Assembly: GCF_011801145.1 (NCBI RefSeq)
Contig: NZ_CP046172.1
Span: 744,001-808,000 of the forward strand
Source: Nocardia arthritidis
GTDB lineage: Bacteria; Actinomycetota; Actinomycetes; Mycobacteriales; Mycobacteriaceae
Direction: 5' to 3'
Length of the DNA: 64,000 nucleotides
Every line of letters starts with the position of its first letter. Positions within the stretch are counted from its first letter, which is position 1. A model generated the notes under the pieces. That model searched no databases and was not told the origin of the DNA. It saw only the letters and a program-made list of their open reading frames with translations. Positions 18,072 to 28,799 of this stretch are shown here, one piece after another. Both the position numbers and the translations under genes were made by a program.

Positions 18072-20119
18072 ATGTCGGTACCGCGCAGAACCGTTCTTGC
18101 CGGCACGGTCGCCGGTACCGCGGCGCTCACCGTTCCGGTGACGCTCGCCGCGAGCACCGCGCTGGCTCCGGCCGCGCGCGCGGCCGGCGGATATCTGCTC
18201 GGCGTCGGCATCTCCGATATCACCGGCCCCGCCGCCGAATGCGGCATGATGGGCTACTCCCAGCTGGAACAGCAGACCGCGGGCATCCACCTGCGACCGA
18301 GGGCTCGCGCGTTCATCATCGACGACGGCAACCGCCGAATCGTGTTCGTGGTGGCCGACAACGGCATGATTTTCCAATCGGTGCACCGGGGCGTGCTGCT
18401 GGAGCTGGCCCGGCGCTTCGGCGATCGATACACCGAGCAGAACGTGCTGCTCACCTCCATCCACTCGCATGCGACCTGCGGCGGATCCAGTAACGATTAC
18501 GCGTACAACCTGTCGATTCTCGGCTTCCAGCAACAGGTTTACGACGCCGAGGTCAACGGAATCGTCGAGGCGATCGCCGCGGCTGATGCCGATCTCGGCC
18601 CCGGCTCGCTGGCCATCGGCCGCGGCGAACTGCACGACGCCAGCGTGAACCGATCGCGAGTCGCCTTCGAGCGCAATCCGATTGCCGACAGAGAAGTATT
18701 TCCGAATGCGATAGATCCCGCCGTGACCGTACTTTCGTTCGTGAAAGGCGGCAAGCCGGTGGGCGCGATCACCTGGTTCGCCACCCACGCCACCTCGATG
18801 ACCAATCAGAACCACTTGATCAGCGGGGACAACAAGGGATACGCGTCGTTCTCCTATGAACACATCGAGCACGGCGTCCGATATCTCGACGGCGCACCGG
18901 ATTTCGTCGCCGCCTTCCCGCAGACCAATGCGGGCGATCTGTCCCCGAATCTGAATCTACGTCCGGGTTCGGGCCCACCGAGAACGAATTCGACAACACC
19001 AGAATCATCGGTGACCGTCAGTATCGCGCATCGAAAAACGCACTCTCGCAAGCGCAGTCGGTTAACGGACCGGTCGATTCGCTGCTCTGCTATATCGATA
19101 TCGCCGACATCGCGGTGGACGGCCGATTCACCCCGGACGGACAACCCCGGCACACCGCACCCGCCGCCGCCGGCGTCTCGCTGATCGCGGGCAGCACCGA
19201 GGACGGTCCCGGGCTGCCCGGCATCCCGCTGCCCGAGGGCGTGCGCAACCCGTTCGTCGACGCGCTGATCGGCGGCCACGACGCCCCGGTGCCCGACTGG
19301 CTCGCGGATGCCCAGGCGCCCAAGGCGATCGCGGCCCCGCTCGGCCTGCTGCCGCCCGTGCCGTGGGTGCCGAATGTGGTGCCGATCCAGCTGGTGCGGA
19401 TCGGCGAGCTGTATCTGGCCGCCGCGGGCGGCGAATTCACCATCGTGTCCGGTCTGCGCATCCGGCGCGCGGTCGCGGCCGCGCTCGGGGTGCCGCTGGA
19501 GCAGGTGCTCATGCAGGGCTACGCCAACGCCTACCACGAATACGTCGCGACCCCGGAAGAATACGATTCGCAGCAGTACGAGGGCGCGTCAACGCTCTTC
19601 GGCCGCTACACCTGTTGCGCCTACCAACAGGAGTTCACCCGTCTGGCAACGGCTTTCGCGGCACGGCAGAACATCGCCCGCGGACCGGCGCCGCGCGATA
19701 TCTCGAATATGCAGCCCAACTTCCAGCCCGCACCGGGTCCGGACACCACGCCGCCCGGCCGCGCCTTCGGCGATGTGCTCGTCCAGCCCGCGCCGTCGTA
19801 TCCGGCGGGCGCGCAGGCCGCCGTCGAATTCGTCTCCGCGCACCCGAAACACAATCCGCGCCGCAACGGAACCTTCCTGGAGGTGCAGCGCCGCAACGCA
19901 TCCGGGCAGTGGACGCGGGTGGCCAACGAGGGCGAATGGGCGGTCAAGTTCTATTGGAGCAAGCGCGGTGTCGCCGATTCGGTGGCCCGGTTCACCTGGG
20001 ATATCCCGGCCGACGCGGCGGCGGGTCGCTACCGATTCCAGCACTACGCGGACAGTTCCGGCCCGGACGGTGTGCTCCATCCCTTCACCGGCACCAGCGA
20101 CGAATTCGAAATCGCCTGA
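18072..20119 (+). pseudogene. Neutral/alkaline ceramidase, single-base frameshift
   Basis: The two reading frames together give a neutral ceramidase of about 682 residues: a twin-arginine-like signal (PRRTVLAG...), then GVGISDITGPAAECGMMGYS, ILLTSIHSHA-type metal-site sequence (VLLTSIHSHATCGG), FATHATSMTNQNHLISGDNK and FPQTNAGDLSPN. After LRPGSG, near 18975, the frame must shift: downstream the family sequence continues as TENEFDNTRIIGDRQYR in the frame that ends at 20119. One base is missing in GGGCCCACC. Ceramidases hydrolyse the N-acyl bond of ceramide outside the cell. Either the gene is broken or the base is an assembly error; both parts are otherwise well conserved, which favours recent loss or error. 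Confidence 0.8.
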
Positions 20120-20146
20120 GCGGCAAGCTCACTCCGCATCGCCGAC

Positions 20147-20386
20147 TCACAGACCGGTCTGTGCGCCCTTGTCGCCGCGGCGGGCCCCCCGGCGCTGAAT
20201 CAGGAAGATCCCCAGACCGAGCAAACCGACGACCAGACCCATCAGGCACACCGGACGATCCGCCGCCCACCGGTCGCCACTTGCGAAAACGACGACCGTG
20301 GCGATCAGCCACAGGGCGCTGCCGACGGCCAGCACCGGGCGCGGATCGGTGAACCGCGGCGGGATCTCGGGCACGTTATCGGGCAC
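20147..20386 (-). CDS. DUF2530 membrane protein (Rv0879c-like)
   Basis: 79 residues: PPRFTDPRPVLAVGSALWL, two membrane helices (VLAVGSALWLIATVVVFA and VCLMGLVVGLLGLGIFLI) and a basic end (QRRGARRGDKGAQTGL). This is the DUF2530 pattern, and it sits beside the MarR gene as Rv0879c does beside Rv0880. Function is unknown. GTG 20386 is chosen; GTG 20374 is possible. It converges on the ceramidase. Confidence 0.75.
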   Translation of the reverse strand: MPDNVPEIPPRFTDPRPVLAVGSALWLIATVVVFASGDRWAADRPVCLMGLVVGLLGLGIFLIQRRGARRGDKGAQTGL

Positions 20387-20428
20387 CGCCCTAGGGTAGC
20401 CGCGCCAACCCGCGCCCCGCAGGCGGCG

Positions 20429-20455
20429 TGTCACGTATCGTTCACCACTGTGACA
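20429..20455. promoter_or_regulatory. Inverted repeat over the MarR start codon
   Basis: TGTCAC (20429-20434) and GTGACA (20450-20455) are perfect inverted arms enclosing a TATCGT -10-like box; the second arm includes the GTG start codon. MarR regulators usually repress themselves from such sites. Confidence 0.33.
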
Positions 20456-20887
20456 ACGCCATCGGATGTTCGAGCCCTCGCTGGCGAGCTCTCGCTGGCG
20501 GTCGTTCGACTGACGCGCCATCTGCGGGGCCGCCGGGTCGACTCGCAGATCTCGCTGACTCAGCTCTCGGCACTGGCCACCCTGGCCCGTGAGGGCGCGA
20601 TGACCCCCGGCGCGCTCGCCGCCAAGGAGCGCGTGCAGCCGCCGTCGATGACCCGCGTCATCGCCTCGCTGACGGATCTGGGACTGGTGCAGCGCGATCC
20701 GCATCCGACCGACGGCAGGCAGATCATCGTCTCCCTCTCGTCCGCCGGGCGCGCACTCATCGATGACGAGACCAGCGCCCGCGAGGCGTGGATGACCGAA
20801 CAGCTCGCCGGCCTCACCGACGATCAGCTGCTGGTGCTGACCCGCGCCGTCGGCATCATGAAACAGATCGTCACGGAATCGGAGTAG
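20450..20887 (+). CDS. MarR family transcriptional regulator (Rv0880-like)
   Basis: 145 residues with a winged helix: LTQLSALATLAREGAMTPGALAAKERVQPPSMTRVIASL is the DNA-binding helix pair, and RDPHPTDGRQIIVSLSSAG is the wing with the family DGR motif. N- and C-terminal helices form the dimer. The protein probably represses a nearby gene, possibly itself or divergent DUF2530, in response to a small ligand. It corresponds by position to Rv0880. GTG 20450 has no ribosome site; TATCGT lies 8 nt upstream, so the mRNA may be leaderless. Confidence 0.9.
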   Translation: MTTPSDVRALAGELSLAVVRLTRHLRGRRVDSQISLTQLSALATLAREGAMTPGALAAKERVQPPSMTRVIASLTDLGLVQRDPHPTDGRQIIVSLSSAGRALIDDETSAREAWMTEQLAGLTDDQLLVLTRAVGIMKQIVTESE

Positions 20888-21289
20888 CTACCGCGCGCCG
20901 AACGGCTGGTCGCTGTCGACGATTTCGCGGCCGAGCGGGAACAGCGAGAGCGGGATGAGCTTCAGATTGGCCCAGCCGAACGGAATACCGAGAATCGAGA
21001 TGAACAGCGGAATGCTGGTGAACAGGTGGCCCAGCGCCAGCCACCAGCCCGCGACGATGAACCAGATGACGTTGCCGAGCAGCGATCCGACACCGGCCGA
21101 CGGCTTCTCCACGGTGGTCCGCCCGAACGGCCACAGTACGTAGGCCGCGATCCGGAACGACGCGATGCCGAACGGGATCGTGACGATCAGGACGCAGCAG
21201 ATGATGCCGGCCAGCATGTAGCCCAGCGCCATCCAGAATCCGCACAGCACCAGCCACAGCACGTTGAGCACCAACTGAATCGGCTTCAT
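20888..21289 (-). CDS. YccF domain inner-membrane protein
   Basis: 133 residues with two copies of the YccF pattern: VLNVLWLVLCGFWMALGYML ... TIPFGIASFRIAAYVLWPFG and LLGNVIWFIVAGWWLALGHL ... GIPFGWANLKLIPLSLFPLG. Each copy has a Trp-rich helix and an I-P-F-G turn. YccF proteins are small polytopic membrane proteins of unknown function. ATG 21289 begins MKPIQLVLNVLW. The stop codon directly follows the MarR stop (convergent, no gap). An Eis-like acetyltransferase gene lies upstream on the same strand, 77 nt away. Confidence 0.88.
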   Translation of the reverse strand: MKPIQLVLNVLWLVLCGFWMALGYMLAGIICCVLIVTIPFGIASFRIAAYVLWPFGRTTVEKPSAGVGSLLGNVIWFIVAGWWLALGHLFTSIPLFISILGIPFGWANLKLIPLSLFPLGREIVDSDQPFGAR

Positions 21290-21366
21290 GTCGTCAGCAT
21301 GCCAGGTGGGCGGCGCGGCGGGCATCAGGGAAAACCCGGATGTCGCCCGGGTGCGGAAGTACCAGC

Positions 21367-22569
21367 TCAGAAGTACCAGCCGAGCACCGCGTCCCGCTCG
21401 CTGCCGAACGCCTCGTCCAAGGCCCGCAGCGTCCCGGAATCCTTGACCTGCAAGCGGTTTGCCGCCGCGAAGGCCCTCGCGGGGTAGGCGCCGAAGTACA
21501 TGCTGCCGAGTACATCGATACCGACCTCGATGTCGGGGGTGCGTTCGGTCGGCGCGCATTCGGCGATGCCGTCGCGGATGGTCAGCGAGAAGACGCCGCC
21601 CGCGTTCCGGAACGGATCGTCTACGGCCAGTACGACTTCCAGGTCGCGCAGGTAGGTGCGGGCGGTGAGTGCGGCCGGGACGTCCATGAGCCGGGCCCAG
21701 AGGCCGTCGCGCCGGGCGGTGGTGCGGACCAGGCGGATATCGGTGAGCAGGTAGGGGAGCGGATCGTTGTCCGCGAGCACCGCGTCCACCCGCCGCACCA
21801 GGTCCAGGCCGAGCAGCGTACGCCACAGCGCCACATGGGCTTCCGCCGTAACCGCGCGGAAATCGACTACGTTCACGACGATTCCGTCGGTCTCGTGCCG
21901 ATACCGGTACAGCGCATAGCCGTCCGGGTGCAGCAGCGCGAAATACGCTGTGCCGCCGCCTCGATTGGATTCCAGATCCGCGAACGTCATATCCCATTTG
22001 GCCTGCGGCCGCACCTGCGCGCCGGGGACCAGCCTGCGCCATCGGTCGTAGATCTCGATCAGCCGGTCCTGGACATCGGCCACCTCGACCAGCTCGACGC
22101 CACCGGGATCCGGTGCGGTGGGCCGGAATTCGGCGAAGCGCCGATCGATCGACACCGCGTTCTCCCGGATGCACGGCCCGTAGCCGAAGCGGCCGTAGAT
22201 GGTGCCCTCGCTGGCGGTGAAGATGGTGAGCGGCAGCCCGGCGGCCTCGGAGCGCCGGTGCTGTTCGGTGTACATGGCGCGCAGGATGCCGCGTCGCCGA
22301 TGCGTCGGCGCGACACCGACGCCCGCGATGCCGGAGGCCTCGACCGTGCGCTCACCGGGGACCGTCAGCGTCATGGTGCGGCTGCGCATACTCCCGACGA
22401 TCCGTCCGTTGTCGACCGCGACGATGGAATCCTCGACGGGGAAGATCAACCGGACGTACTCGGCAAAGGTCGGTTCGGCCCGGTAGCCGAAGGAGATTTC
22501 GGACAGCAACCGCATACCGGCGGCGTCGGAGGGTTCAGCGGATCGAATGGTAATGCCCGTCAGCGCCAT
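21367..22569 (-). CDS. Eis-like GNAT N-acetyltransferase
   Basis: 400 residues in the Eis arrangement: two GNAT folds and a C-terminal sterol-carrier-like fold. The acetyl-CoA loop is in the first GNAT fold: GVGVAPTHRRRGILRAMYTE (V-x-P-x-x-R-R-x-G). A FGYGPCIRENAVSIDR segment and the C-terminal end VLGWYF are typical; the terminal carboxylate acts as a catalytic base in Eis. Such enzymes acetylate amines including aminoglycosides and lysines. Whether this one modifies drugs cannot be told. ATG 22569 is the last start before the GNAT fold; an internally open frame upstream is not family-like. Confidence 0.85.
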   Translation of the reverse strand: MALTGITIRSAEPSDAAGMRLLSEISFGYRAEPTFAEYVRLIFPVEDSIVAVDNGRIVGSMRSRTMTLTVPGERTVEASGIAGVGVAPTHRRRGILRAMYTEQHRRSEAAGLPLTIFTASEGTIYGRFGYGPCIRENAVSIDRRFAEFRPTAPDPGGVELVEVADVQDRLIEIYDRWRRLVPGAQVRPQAKWDMTFADLESNRGGGTAYFALLHPDGYALYRYRHETDGIVVNVVDFRAVTAEAHVALWRTLLGLDLVRRVDAVLADNDPLPYLLTDIRLVRTTARRDGLWARLMDVPAALTARTYLRDLEVVLAVDDPFRNAGGVFSLTIRDGIAECAPTERTPDIEVGIDVLGSMYFGAYPARAFAAANRLQVKDSGTLRALDEAFGSERDAVLGWYF

Positions 22570-22649
22570 ATTCGGACCATCCCATGAATTCGGTTCCGGC
22601 GCACGCGAATATCCCCGCACCGGCCGGGCAAACCGGCGCGGGAACACCC

Positions 22650-23060
22650 CTATTGCTGATTCGGCTGCATGAAGATCGCCGTGCCGTATGCCGCGACCTC
22701 GCTCATGGTGCCCGCGATCTCGTTGCAGTCGAATCGCATCGCGATCACCGCGTTGGCACCGAACGACATGGCGTGCTGGCACATGCGCAGGATCGCCTCG
22801 TGCCGGGACTGGTACAGCAGCTGGGTGTACTCGGTGATCTCGCCGCCGCCGAGCGATCGCAGACCCGCCGTGAAATTCGAGCCGAGGCCGCGGCTGCGCA
22901 CGGTCAGACCCGCCACCTCGCCGAAAACCCGGACGATCTGATGGCCCGGCACATCGTTCATGGTGGAGACCAGGATCGGGAACTGCGGTCCCGGCGGCGT
23001 TTGTTGCGGCTGCTGCTGATACTGCTGCGGCGGATACGGCTGCTGCGGCGGCTGATTCAT
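22650..23060 (-). CDS. YbjQ/UPF0145 family protein with Gln/Pro-rich start
   Basis: 136 residues. The first 25 are MNQPPQQPYPP and further Gln/Pro residues, probably disordered. The rest is YbjQ-like (UPF0145/DUF74): GEVAGLTVRSRGLGSNFTAG, YTQLLYQSRHEAILRMCQHA and GANAVIAMRFDCNEIAG. The family forms pentamers; the molecular role is unclear. TATGCT lies 6 nt upstream of ATG 23060 with no ribosome site, suggesting a leaderless mRNA. It is divergent from the RNA methyltransferase gene. Confidence 0.85.
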   Translation of the reverse strand: MNQPPQQPYPPQQYQQQPQQTPPGPQFPILVSTMNDVPGHQIVRVFGEVAGLTVRSRGLGSNFTAGLRSLGGGEITEYTQLLYQSRHEAILRMCQHAMSFGANAVIAMRFDCNEIAGTMSEVAAYGTAIFMQPNQQ

Positions 23061-23160
23061 GCCCGCAGCATAGAGGCGGCCCCCGCGGGCCACCAGCGCC
23101 CGTTCCACACACCAAACCCGCGTGTGTGGCCGGTCGGTGGCGACCGGCAGGATAGAGCGC

Positions 23161-23964
23161 GTGGCCGAAGTGATCGATATCGACGATCCCGCCGATGCGC
23201 GGGTCGACGACTTTCGCGATCTCAAGAATGCCGATCGGCGTCCGGATCTGCCGGGGCGGAAGGGATTGGTTATCGCGGAGGGCGTGGTCGTGGTGCAGCG
23301 CATGCTCGATTCGCGTTTCGCACCGACCGCGCTGCTCGGCGTCGCCAAGCGGTACGACGAGCTGGCCGAGGAACTGGCCGAGGTGTCGGTGCCGTTCTAC
23401 CGGACAACGGCCGAGATCATGGCCGAGGTGGTCGGCTTCCATCTCAACCGCGGGGTGCTCGCGGTGGCGCGCAGGCCCGAGCCGCTCACCCTCGACGAGG
23501 TGACGGAGAAGGCGCGCACGGTCGCGGTGCTGGAGGGCGTCAACGACCACGAGAACCTCGGCTCGATGTTCCGCAACGCCGCCGGGCTGGGCGCCGAGGC
23601 CATCCTGTTCGGCGACCGCTGCGCCGACCCGCTGTACCGGCGGGCGGTGCGGGTTTCGATGGGGCATGTGCTCCGGGTGCCGTTCGCATCGGTCCCGGAC
23701 TGGCCCAGCGGGCTGGATATATTGCGGCGCAAGGGTTTTCAGATAATCGCGCTGACACCGAATCCGGCGGCGACGAACCTGGCCACCGCGATGACGGGTG
23801 AGCGCGTCGCCCTGCTGCTCGGTGCGGAGGGGCCGGGACTCACCGAGGAGGCCATGCGCGCCACCGATATTCGCGCGCGCATCCCGATGTCGAAGGGCAC
23901 CGACTCACTGAACGTGGCGACCGCCGCCGCGATGGCGTTCTATGAACGGGTGAGGCTGTCATGA
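23161..23964 (+). CDS. TrmH-family SPOUT RNA 2'-O-methyltransferase (Rv0881-like)
   Basis: 267 residues. N-terminal substrate-binding part (GLVIAEGVVVVQRML), then the SPOUT knot with all three motifs: NDHENLGSMFRNAAGLG (motif 1, catalytic Asn and Arg), LLLGAEGPGL (motif 2) and IPMSKGTDSLNVATAAAM (motif 3). It uses S-adenosylmethionine to methylate a ribose in tRNA or rRNA; the target is unknown. GTG 23161 is chosen because the conserved start (MAEVIDIDDPAD) begins there; the earlier in-frame ATG 23122 is not family-like. The DUF2537 gene follows after 16 nt, so the two are probably cotranscribed. Confidence 0.92.
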   Translation: MAEVIDIDDPADARVDDFRDLKNADRRPDLPGRKGLVIAEGVVVVQRMLDSRFAPTALLGVAKRYDELAEELAEVSVPFYRTTAEIMAEVVGFHLNRGVLAVARRPEPLTLDEVTEKARTVAVLEGVNDHENLGSMFRNAAGLGAEAILFGDRCADPLYRRAVRVSMGHVLRVPFASVPDWPSGLDILRRKGFQIIALTPNPAATNLATAMTGERVALLLGAEGPGLTEEAMRATDIRARIPMSKGTDSLNVATAAAMAFYERVRLS

Positions 23965-23980
23965 TTTCCGGAGCCCGCCG

Positions 23981-24289
23981 ATGAGTCAGTTGCCGGACGG
24001 TTCGTATCCGTCGAATCAGCCCGATCGGGATCCGACGCCGTGGGGCAGCGGCATCGCCGTCGCGACGCTGGTCGGTCTGCTGACGGCGCTGGCGGTGTAC
24101 GCGTTCGGCAGTGCGCTCGCCGAGGTGCATCCGCTGCTCGCGGTCGCGGTGAACGTGGTCGCGGCGGGTGGTGCCGCGCCATCGGTCTGGCGCTGGCGCT
24201 GGACACCGGTGACCCGCTGGGTGCTCGCGGGCGGTGTCGCCGGCGTGCTGCTCGGCTGGTTCGTGCTGTTGGTCGGCGCTGTTTTTTAG
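23981..24289 (+). CDS. DUF2537 membrane protein (Rv0882-like)
   Basis: 102 residues: a hydrophilic start (SQLPDGSYPSNQPDRDPTPWG) and three membrane segments (IAVATLVGLLTALAVYAFGS, LLAVAVNVVAAGGAAPSVW, WVLAGGVAGVLLGWFVLLVG). It fits DUF2537, and the order methyltransferase-DUF2537-SepH matches Rv0881-Rv0883c. Function is unknown. It is likely in one transcript with the methyltransferase. Confidence 0.82.
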   Translation: MSQLPDGSYPSNQPDRDPTPWGSGIAVATLVGLLTALAVYAFGSALAEVHPLLAVAVNVVAAGGAAPSVWRWRWTPVTRWVLAGGVAGVLLGWFVLLVGAVF

Positions 24290-24397
24290 GCTTTTCAGGG
24301 AGCTAGTCGAGGGCTGTTTTTCTGGGCTCTCGTCGAAGTTACCGGGTTCCGGTTTTCAGGGGCTCTAGTCGGAGCTTCCGGGTTCCGGTCGGCACTT
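24290..24397. repeat. Short imperfect direct repeats between convergent genes
   Basis: CCGGGTTCCGG occurs at 24341-24351 and 24379-24389, and TTTTCAGGGAGCTAGTCGAG is echoed by TTTTCAGGGGCTCTAGTCGG about 60 nt on. The region is only 108 nt and may be a decayed tail or termination region. Confidence 0.4.
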
Positions 24398-25141
24398 TCA
24401 GGAGACCCGGTCGCGCCCGCGCAGCCAGCCGAGCAGTCCGCGGCGGCGCGCATCCGGTTCGGGCTCCTCGGGCGGCGGCGCGAGCGTCGCCGGATCGGGC
24501 GCCTGACCCTTCGGATAGAGGTTGAACCCGCATACGGCGATATCGCGTGCGACGAGCGCGCCCTCGGGCGCCGGTGCCCGGTAATGGAATCCGAGCCATT
24601 CGTTGTTGGCGGCGTCGGCGAAGTCCGGCGGATCGAACGGCAGCGACTGCGGATCGGGCAGCTGCCCGGCCTGCCAGCGCACCGGATGTTCACCTGCCCA
24701 GTACGGCCGCTCCCACACATCGGGCAGGCCGTCGTCCTCGAGGATATTGACCCGGGTGGAGCTGAAGGCGCGCCGGAATTCGCCGCGCTCCCAATGCGCG
24801 AACGCGCCCCAGCCGTGCGCGGTGTCGAACGCGATGAGGTAGGTCTGTTCGGAGGCCAGCGGACGCACCAGCAGCTCGGGTAGCGCGGTCGGATGCGCGA
24901 GCGCCGCCTGTGCCGAGCACACCACGGTGACGCCGGGATAGCAGCCGATGTACACCTCGTCGGCGTCCGGGCCCGCGCAGCCGCCGAGCGTGCCGACCAT
25001 GATGGGCACCACGTCGTTGTCGGCGTGCAGCTGTTTGGCGAGGGCGAGGGCGGCTTCGGGATCGGGATCGCGGTGTGCGCGGAGAACCGCGAGTGGGTCG
25101 GATGCGTCGACATACCAGAGGGATGAGGCTTTGGACAGCAT
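24398..25141 (-). CDS. Uncharacterised protein, possibly DUF6928 family
   Basis: 247 residues, cytoplasmic, starting MLSKASSLWYVDASDP, with GGCAGPDADEVYIGCYPG, LIAFDTAHGWGAFAHWERGE and PYWAGEHPVRWQAG. The build recalls the actinobacterial DUF6928 family, assigned from memory with little certainty. The tail is Pro/Glu-rich and ends in a basic stretch (RRRGLLGWLRGRDRVS). No active site is evident. ATG 25141 follows GGGAGG at good spacing; the longer frame to 25318 has no support. It stands alone downstream of a 490-nt gap. Confidence 0.7.
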   Translation of the reverse strand: MLSKASSLWYVDASDPLAVLRAHRDPDPEAALALAKQLHADNDVVPIMVGTLGGCAGPDADEVYIGCYPGVTVVCSAQAALAHPTALPELLVRPLASEQTYLIAFDTAHGWGAFAHWERGEFRRAFSSTRVNILEDDGLPDVWERPYWAGEHPVRWQAGQLPDPQSLPFDPPDFADAANNEWLGFHYRAPAPEGALVARDIAVCGFNLYPKGQAPDPATLAPPPEEPEPDARRRGLLGWLRGRDRVS

Positions 25142-25632
25142 TTCCGGCACCTCCCGATGGTTGCACGAAACAGCTCCGCGAACTTCGAGCAACTCCCGGC
25201 GTGTACCGAACAAATTCGACCGTCCGCGAATTGCCCTCTGCCGACCCACGAGTCGGCTACACACCGAAAAATCTACCCGCATCTGGGCGAGCATGCCCGG
25301 CCTTCGGCCCGGGAACACGCCACCGGTACGCCGAAATCGGGCGCGATCGGCCGCACAGCTACCGCTGTGGGCTCGTCAGCAAACCCGGTCCACACTCCGG
25401 AACCGCACCCGCGGCGGATGCGTACGGGCCGATCGAAAGTACCTACCGGTCAACGATGTTCGGCGGACGCGGGCCGGTCGAGTGGATGAAACAGCCTGCC
25501 GGACCACCGAACTGGATATTCGGCCGATCGAAACGGACCGTCGCCGAACCACTCTCGGAGAGATAGCGAGCCGCGACACGGGACGTCGCGACCCCGCGCG
25601 CCGAACGACGGCGCGCCACCATAGCGCGTAAC
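25142..25632. other. Intergenic region, no gene recognised
   Basis: 491 nt between sepH and the downstream unknown gene. Open frames on the plus strand cross it, but they are Arg/Thr/Pro-rich, lack ribosome sites and resemble no protein I know. It must contain the promoter of the gene starting at 25141. Confidence 0.5.
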
Positions 25633-26673
25633 TCAGTGACCCGAGCTACGCACGCCTAGGAGCACATCCTCCCAAGACGGCATCGGCGCCTTGCCGCGCT
25701 TGGTGCGCGCGGATTTGGCCGGGGTCTTGGGGCTGGCCTTGGGGGTCTCCTCGGCCGGAGCCGGCGTCGCCGTGGCGGCGGGAGCCGCCGGAGCGGTACT
25801 CGCGGGCGCGGCGGCGGGCGCCGGAGCCGGAGCGGGAGCCGGGGCGCTGGGGGTCGCCACGGTGTTGGGCGTCAGTGTGCCGGCCGCGGCCGGGATGGCG
25901 GCCGCCGCGCCGCCGGATACCGCGCGCGGCTGTTCGTAGTACTCGTCCAGCGTCGGCGGGCCCTGGCGGGGCGCGGTGCGCGCGGCGGGCGCCTCGCGGG
26001 TGGGCCGCGGCTCGGGAGCGGCCGGTTCGGGTTCGGGTGCCTCGATCTCCGGCTGTGGCGGCAAGACGGTGGCCAGACCGCGCAGCGCGCGACCGTAATC
26101 GGGATCGATCAGGTCGGAGGCCGGATCGTCGAGCGGGGAGACGCTGCCGCCGTGCGCGTCGGGCTGGTAGCGCCAGTGCGCCGCGATTTCGGAACGCCCG
26201 TTCTGCCACTGCAATTGGGCGACCCAGTAGCCCTTCTCGTCCTTCCAGGCATCCCATTCGGCGTTGTCCAGCGTGTGCCCGCGGGCGCTGAACGCGGCGG
26301 TGACGATATCGATGAGGGTTTCCACGGCCGGGCCGTCGGCGCGCACCGGATGCGCCTTCTGCGCGAGTTCGGCGGCGCGGGCCCGCTCCAGCAGCACCGG
26401 GTAAGCGAAACGCTCCACCCGGCTGGCCGGCATCCCGGATTCCTCGGTGACCTGCTCGACGGAGGCGCCGGCGCGGATACGGGCCTGGATATCGCGGGGA
26501 CGCATAGAAGCTTCCATTTCGATCTCAATCTGGCCGAATCGGGCAAGGTCTCCGCGTGCAGCGGCTCGTAGCTTGTCATCCGCGGGCAGCCGGAATTTCT
26601 GACCGGACTCGGTGTCGACACACACGATGTGCGTGGAGTCGGGCGTCACCCCGATCACTCGAAGTTCACGCAC
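25633..26673 (-). CDS. sepH: Cell-division regulator SepH (DUF3071)
   Basis: 346 residues. The N-terminal DUF3071 domain begins VRELRVIGVTPDSTHIVCVD and contains a helix-turn-helix-like stretch (MRPRDIQARIRAGASVEQV) and AHWRYQPDAHGGSVSPLDDP. A long Pro/Ala-rich linker (residues 200-315) ends in a short conserved tail, GKAPMPSWEDVLLGVRSS. SepH binds FtsZ and promotes Z-ring assembly in streptomycetes and mycobacteria. GTG 26673 follows a perfect AAGGAGG; the open frame upstream to 26784 is not family-like. Position matches Rv0883c beside serC, which lies upstream in the same direction. Confidence 0.93.
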   Translation of the reverse strand: MRELRVIGVTPDSTHIVCVDTESGQKFRLPADDKLRAAARGDLARFGQIEIEMEASMRPRDIQARIRAGASVEQVTEESGMPASRVERFAYPVLLERARAAELAQKAHPVRADGPAVETLIDIVTAAFSARGHTLDNAEWDAWKDEKGYWVAQLQWQNGRSEIAAHWRYQPDAHGGSVSPLDDPASDLIDPDYGRALRGLATVLPPQPEIEAPEPEPAAPEPRPTREAPAARTAPRQGPPTLDEYYEQPRAVSGGAAAAIPAAAGTLTPNTVATPSAPAPAPAPAPAAAPASTAPAAPAATATPAPAEETPKASPKTPAKSARTKRGKAPMPSWEDVLLGVRSSGH

Positions 26674-26860
26674 CGTTACCTCCTTATCGCGTCGGCTCGC
26701 GACACCGCCCACTTTCCGAAACAGTAGTGCACTGGTGAGATCCATGGGGCAAGACACGCGGTACGGAAATCTGTCAACGGACACATCCGCACCGCTAATC
26801 TGCTCTGTTCACTTTTGACAATACAGATTGCGAAGTGTTCGCGCGCACCGTAATACGGCG

Positions 26861-26893
26861 CGGGCCCGACCGGAAGGTATGCGATCGGGCCCG
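26861..26893. terminator. Hairpin downstream of serC
   Basis: CGGGCCCGA (26861-26869) pairs with TCGGGCCCG (26885-26893), a 9-bp GC-rich stem with a 15-nt loop, 21 nt beyond the serC stop on the minus strand. No U-tract is present. Confidence 0.6.
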
Positions 26894-26914
26894 GAATTCA
26901 TTCGTTCGCCGTGC

Positions 26915-28739
<1,825 letters not shown>

Positions 28740-28799
28740 CCTTGCGCTGCCCTGTTATTGAAATTTCTGTGTAATCCGTTGCTGGAAGGCCGAATTCGA

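Noticed and set aside
18960..18990. Programmed ribosomal frameshift in the ceramidase
   Set aside because: No slippery heptamer followed by a pseudoknot-like element is visible, and ceramidases are not known to use frameshifting; a deletion is simpler.
24948..25631. 227-codon plus-strand frame in the gap before sepH
   Set aside because: Its first part is antisense to the gene at 24398-25141; the rest is Arg/Thr-rich with no match or ribosome site.
26749..26777. TTGACA on the minus strand as sepH promoter
   Set aside because: A 17-nt spacer leads only to TCTTGC, too weak for a -10 box; the gene has a strong ribosome site and may have a longer leader.
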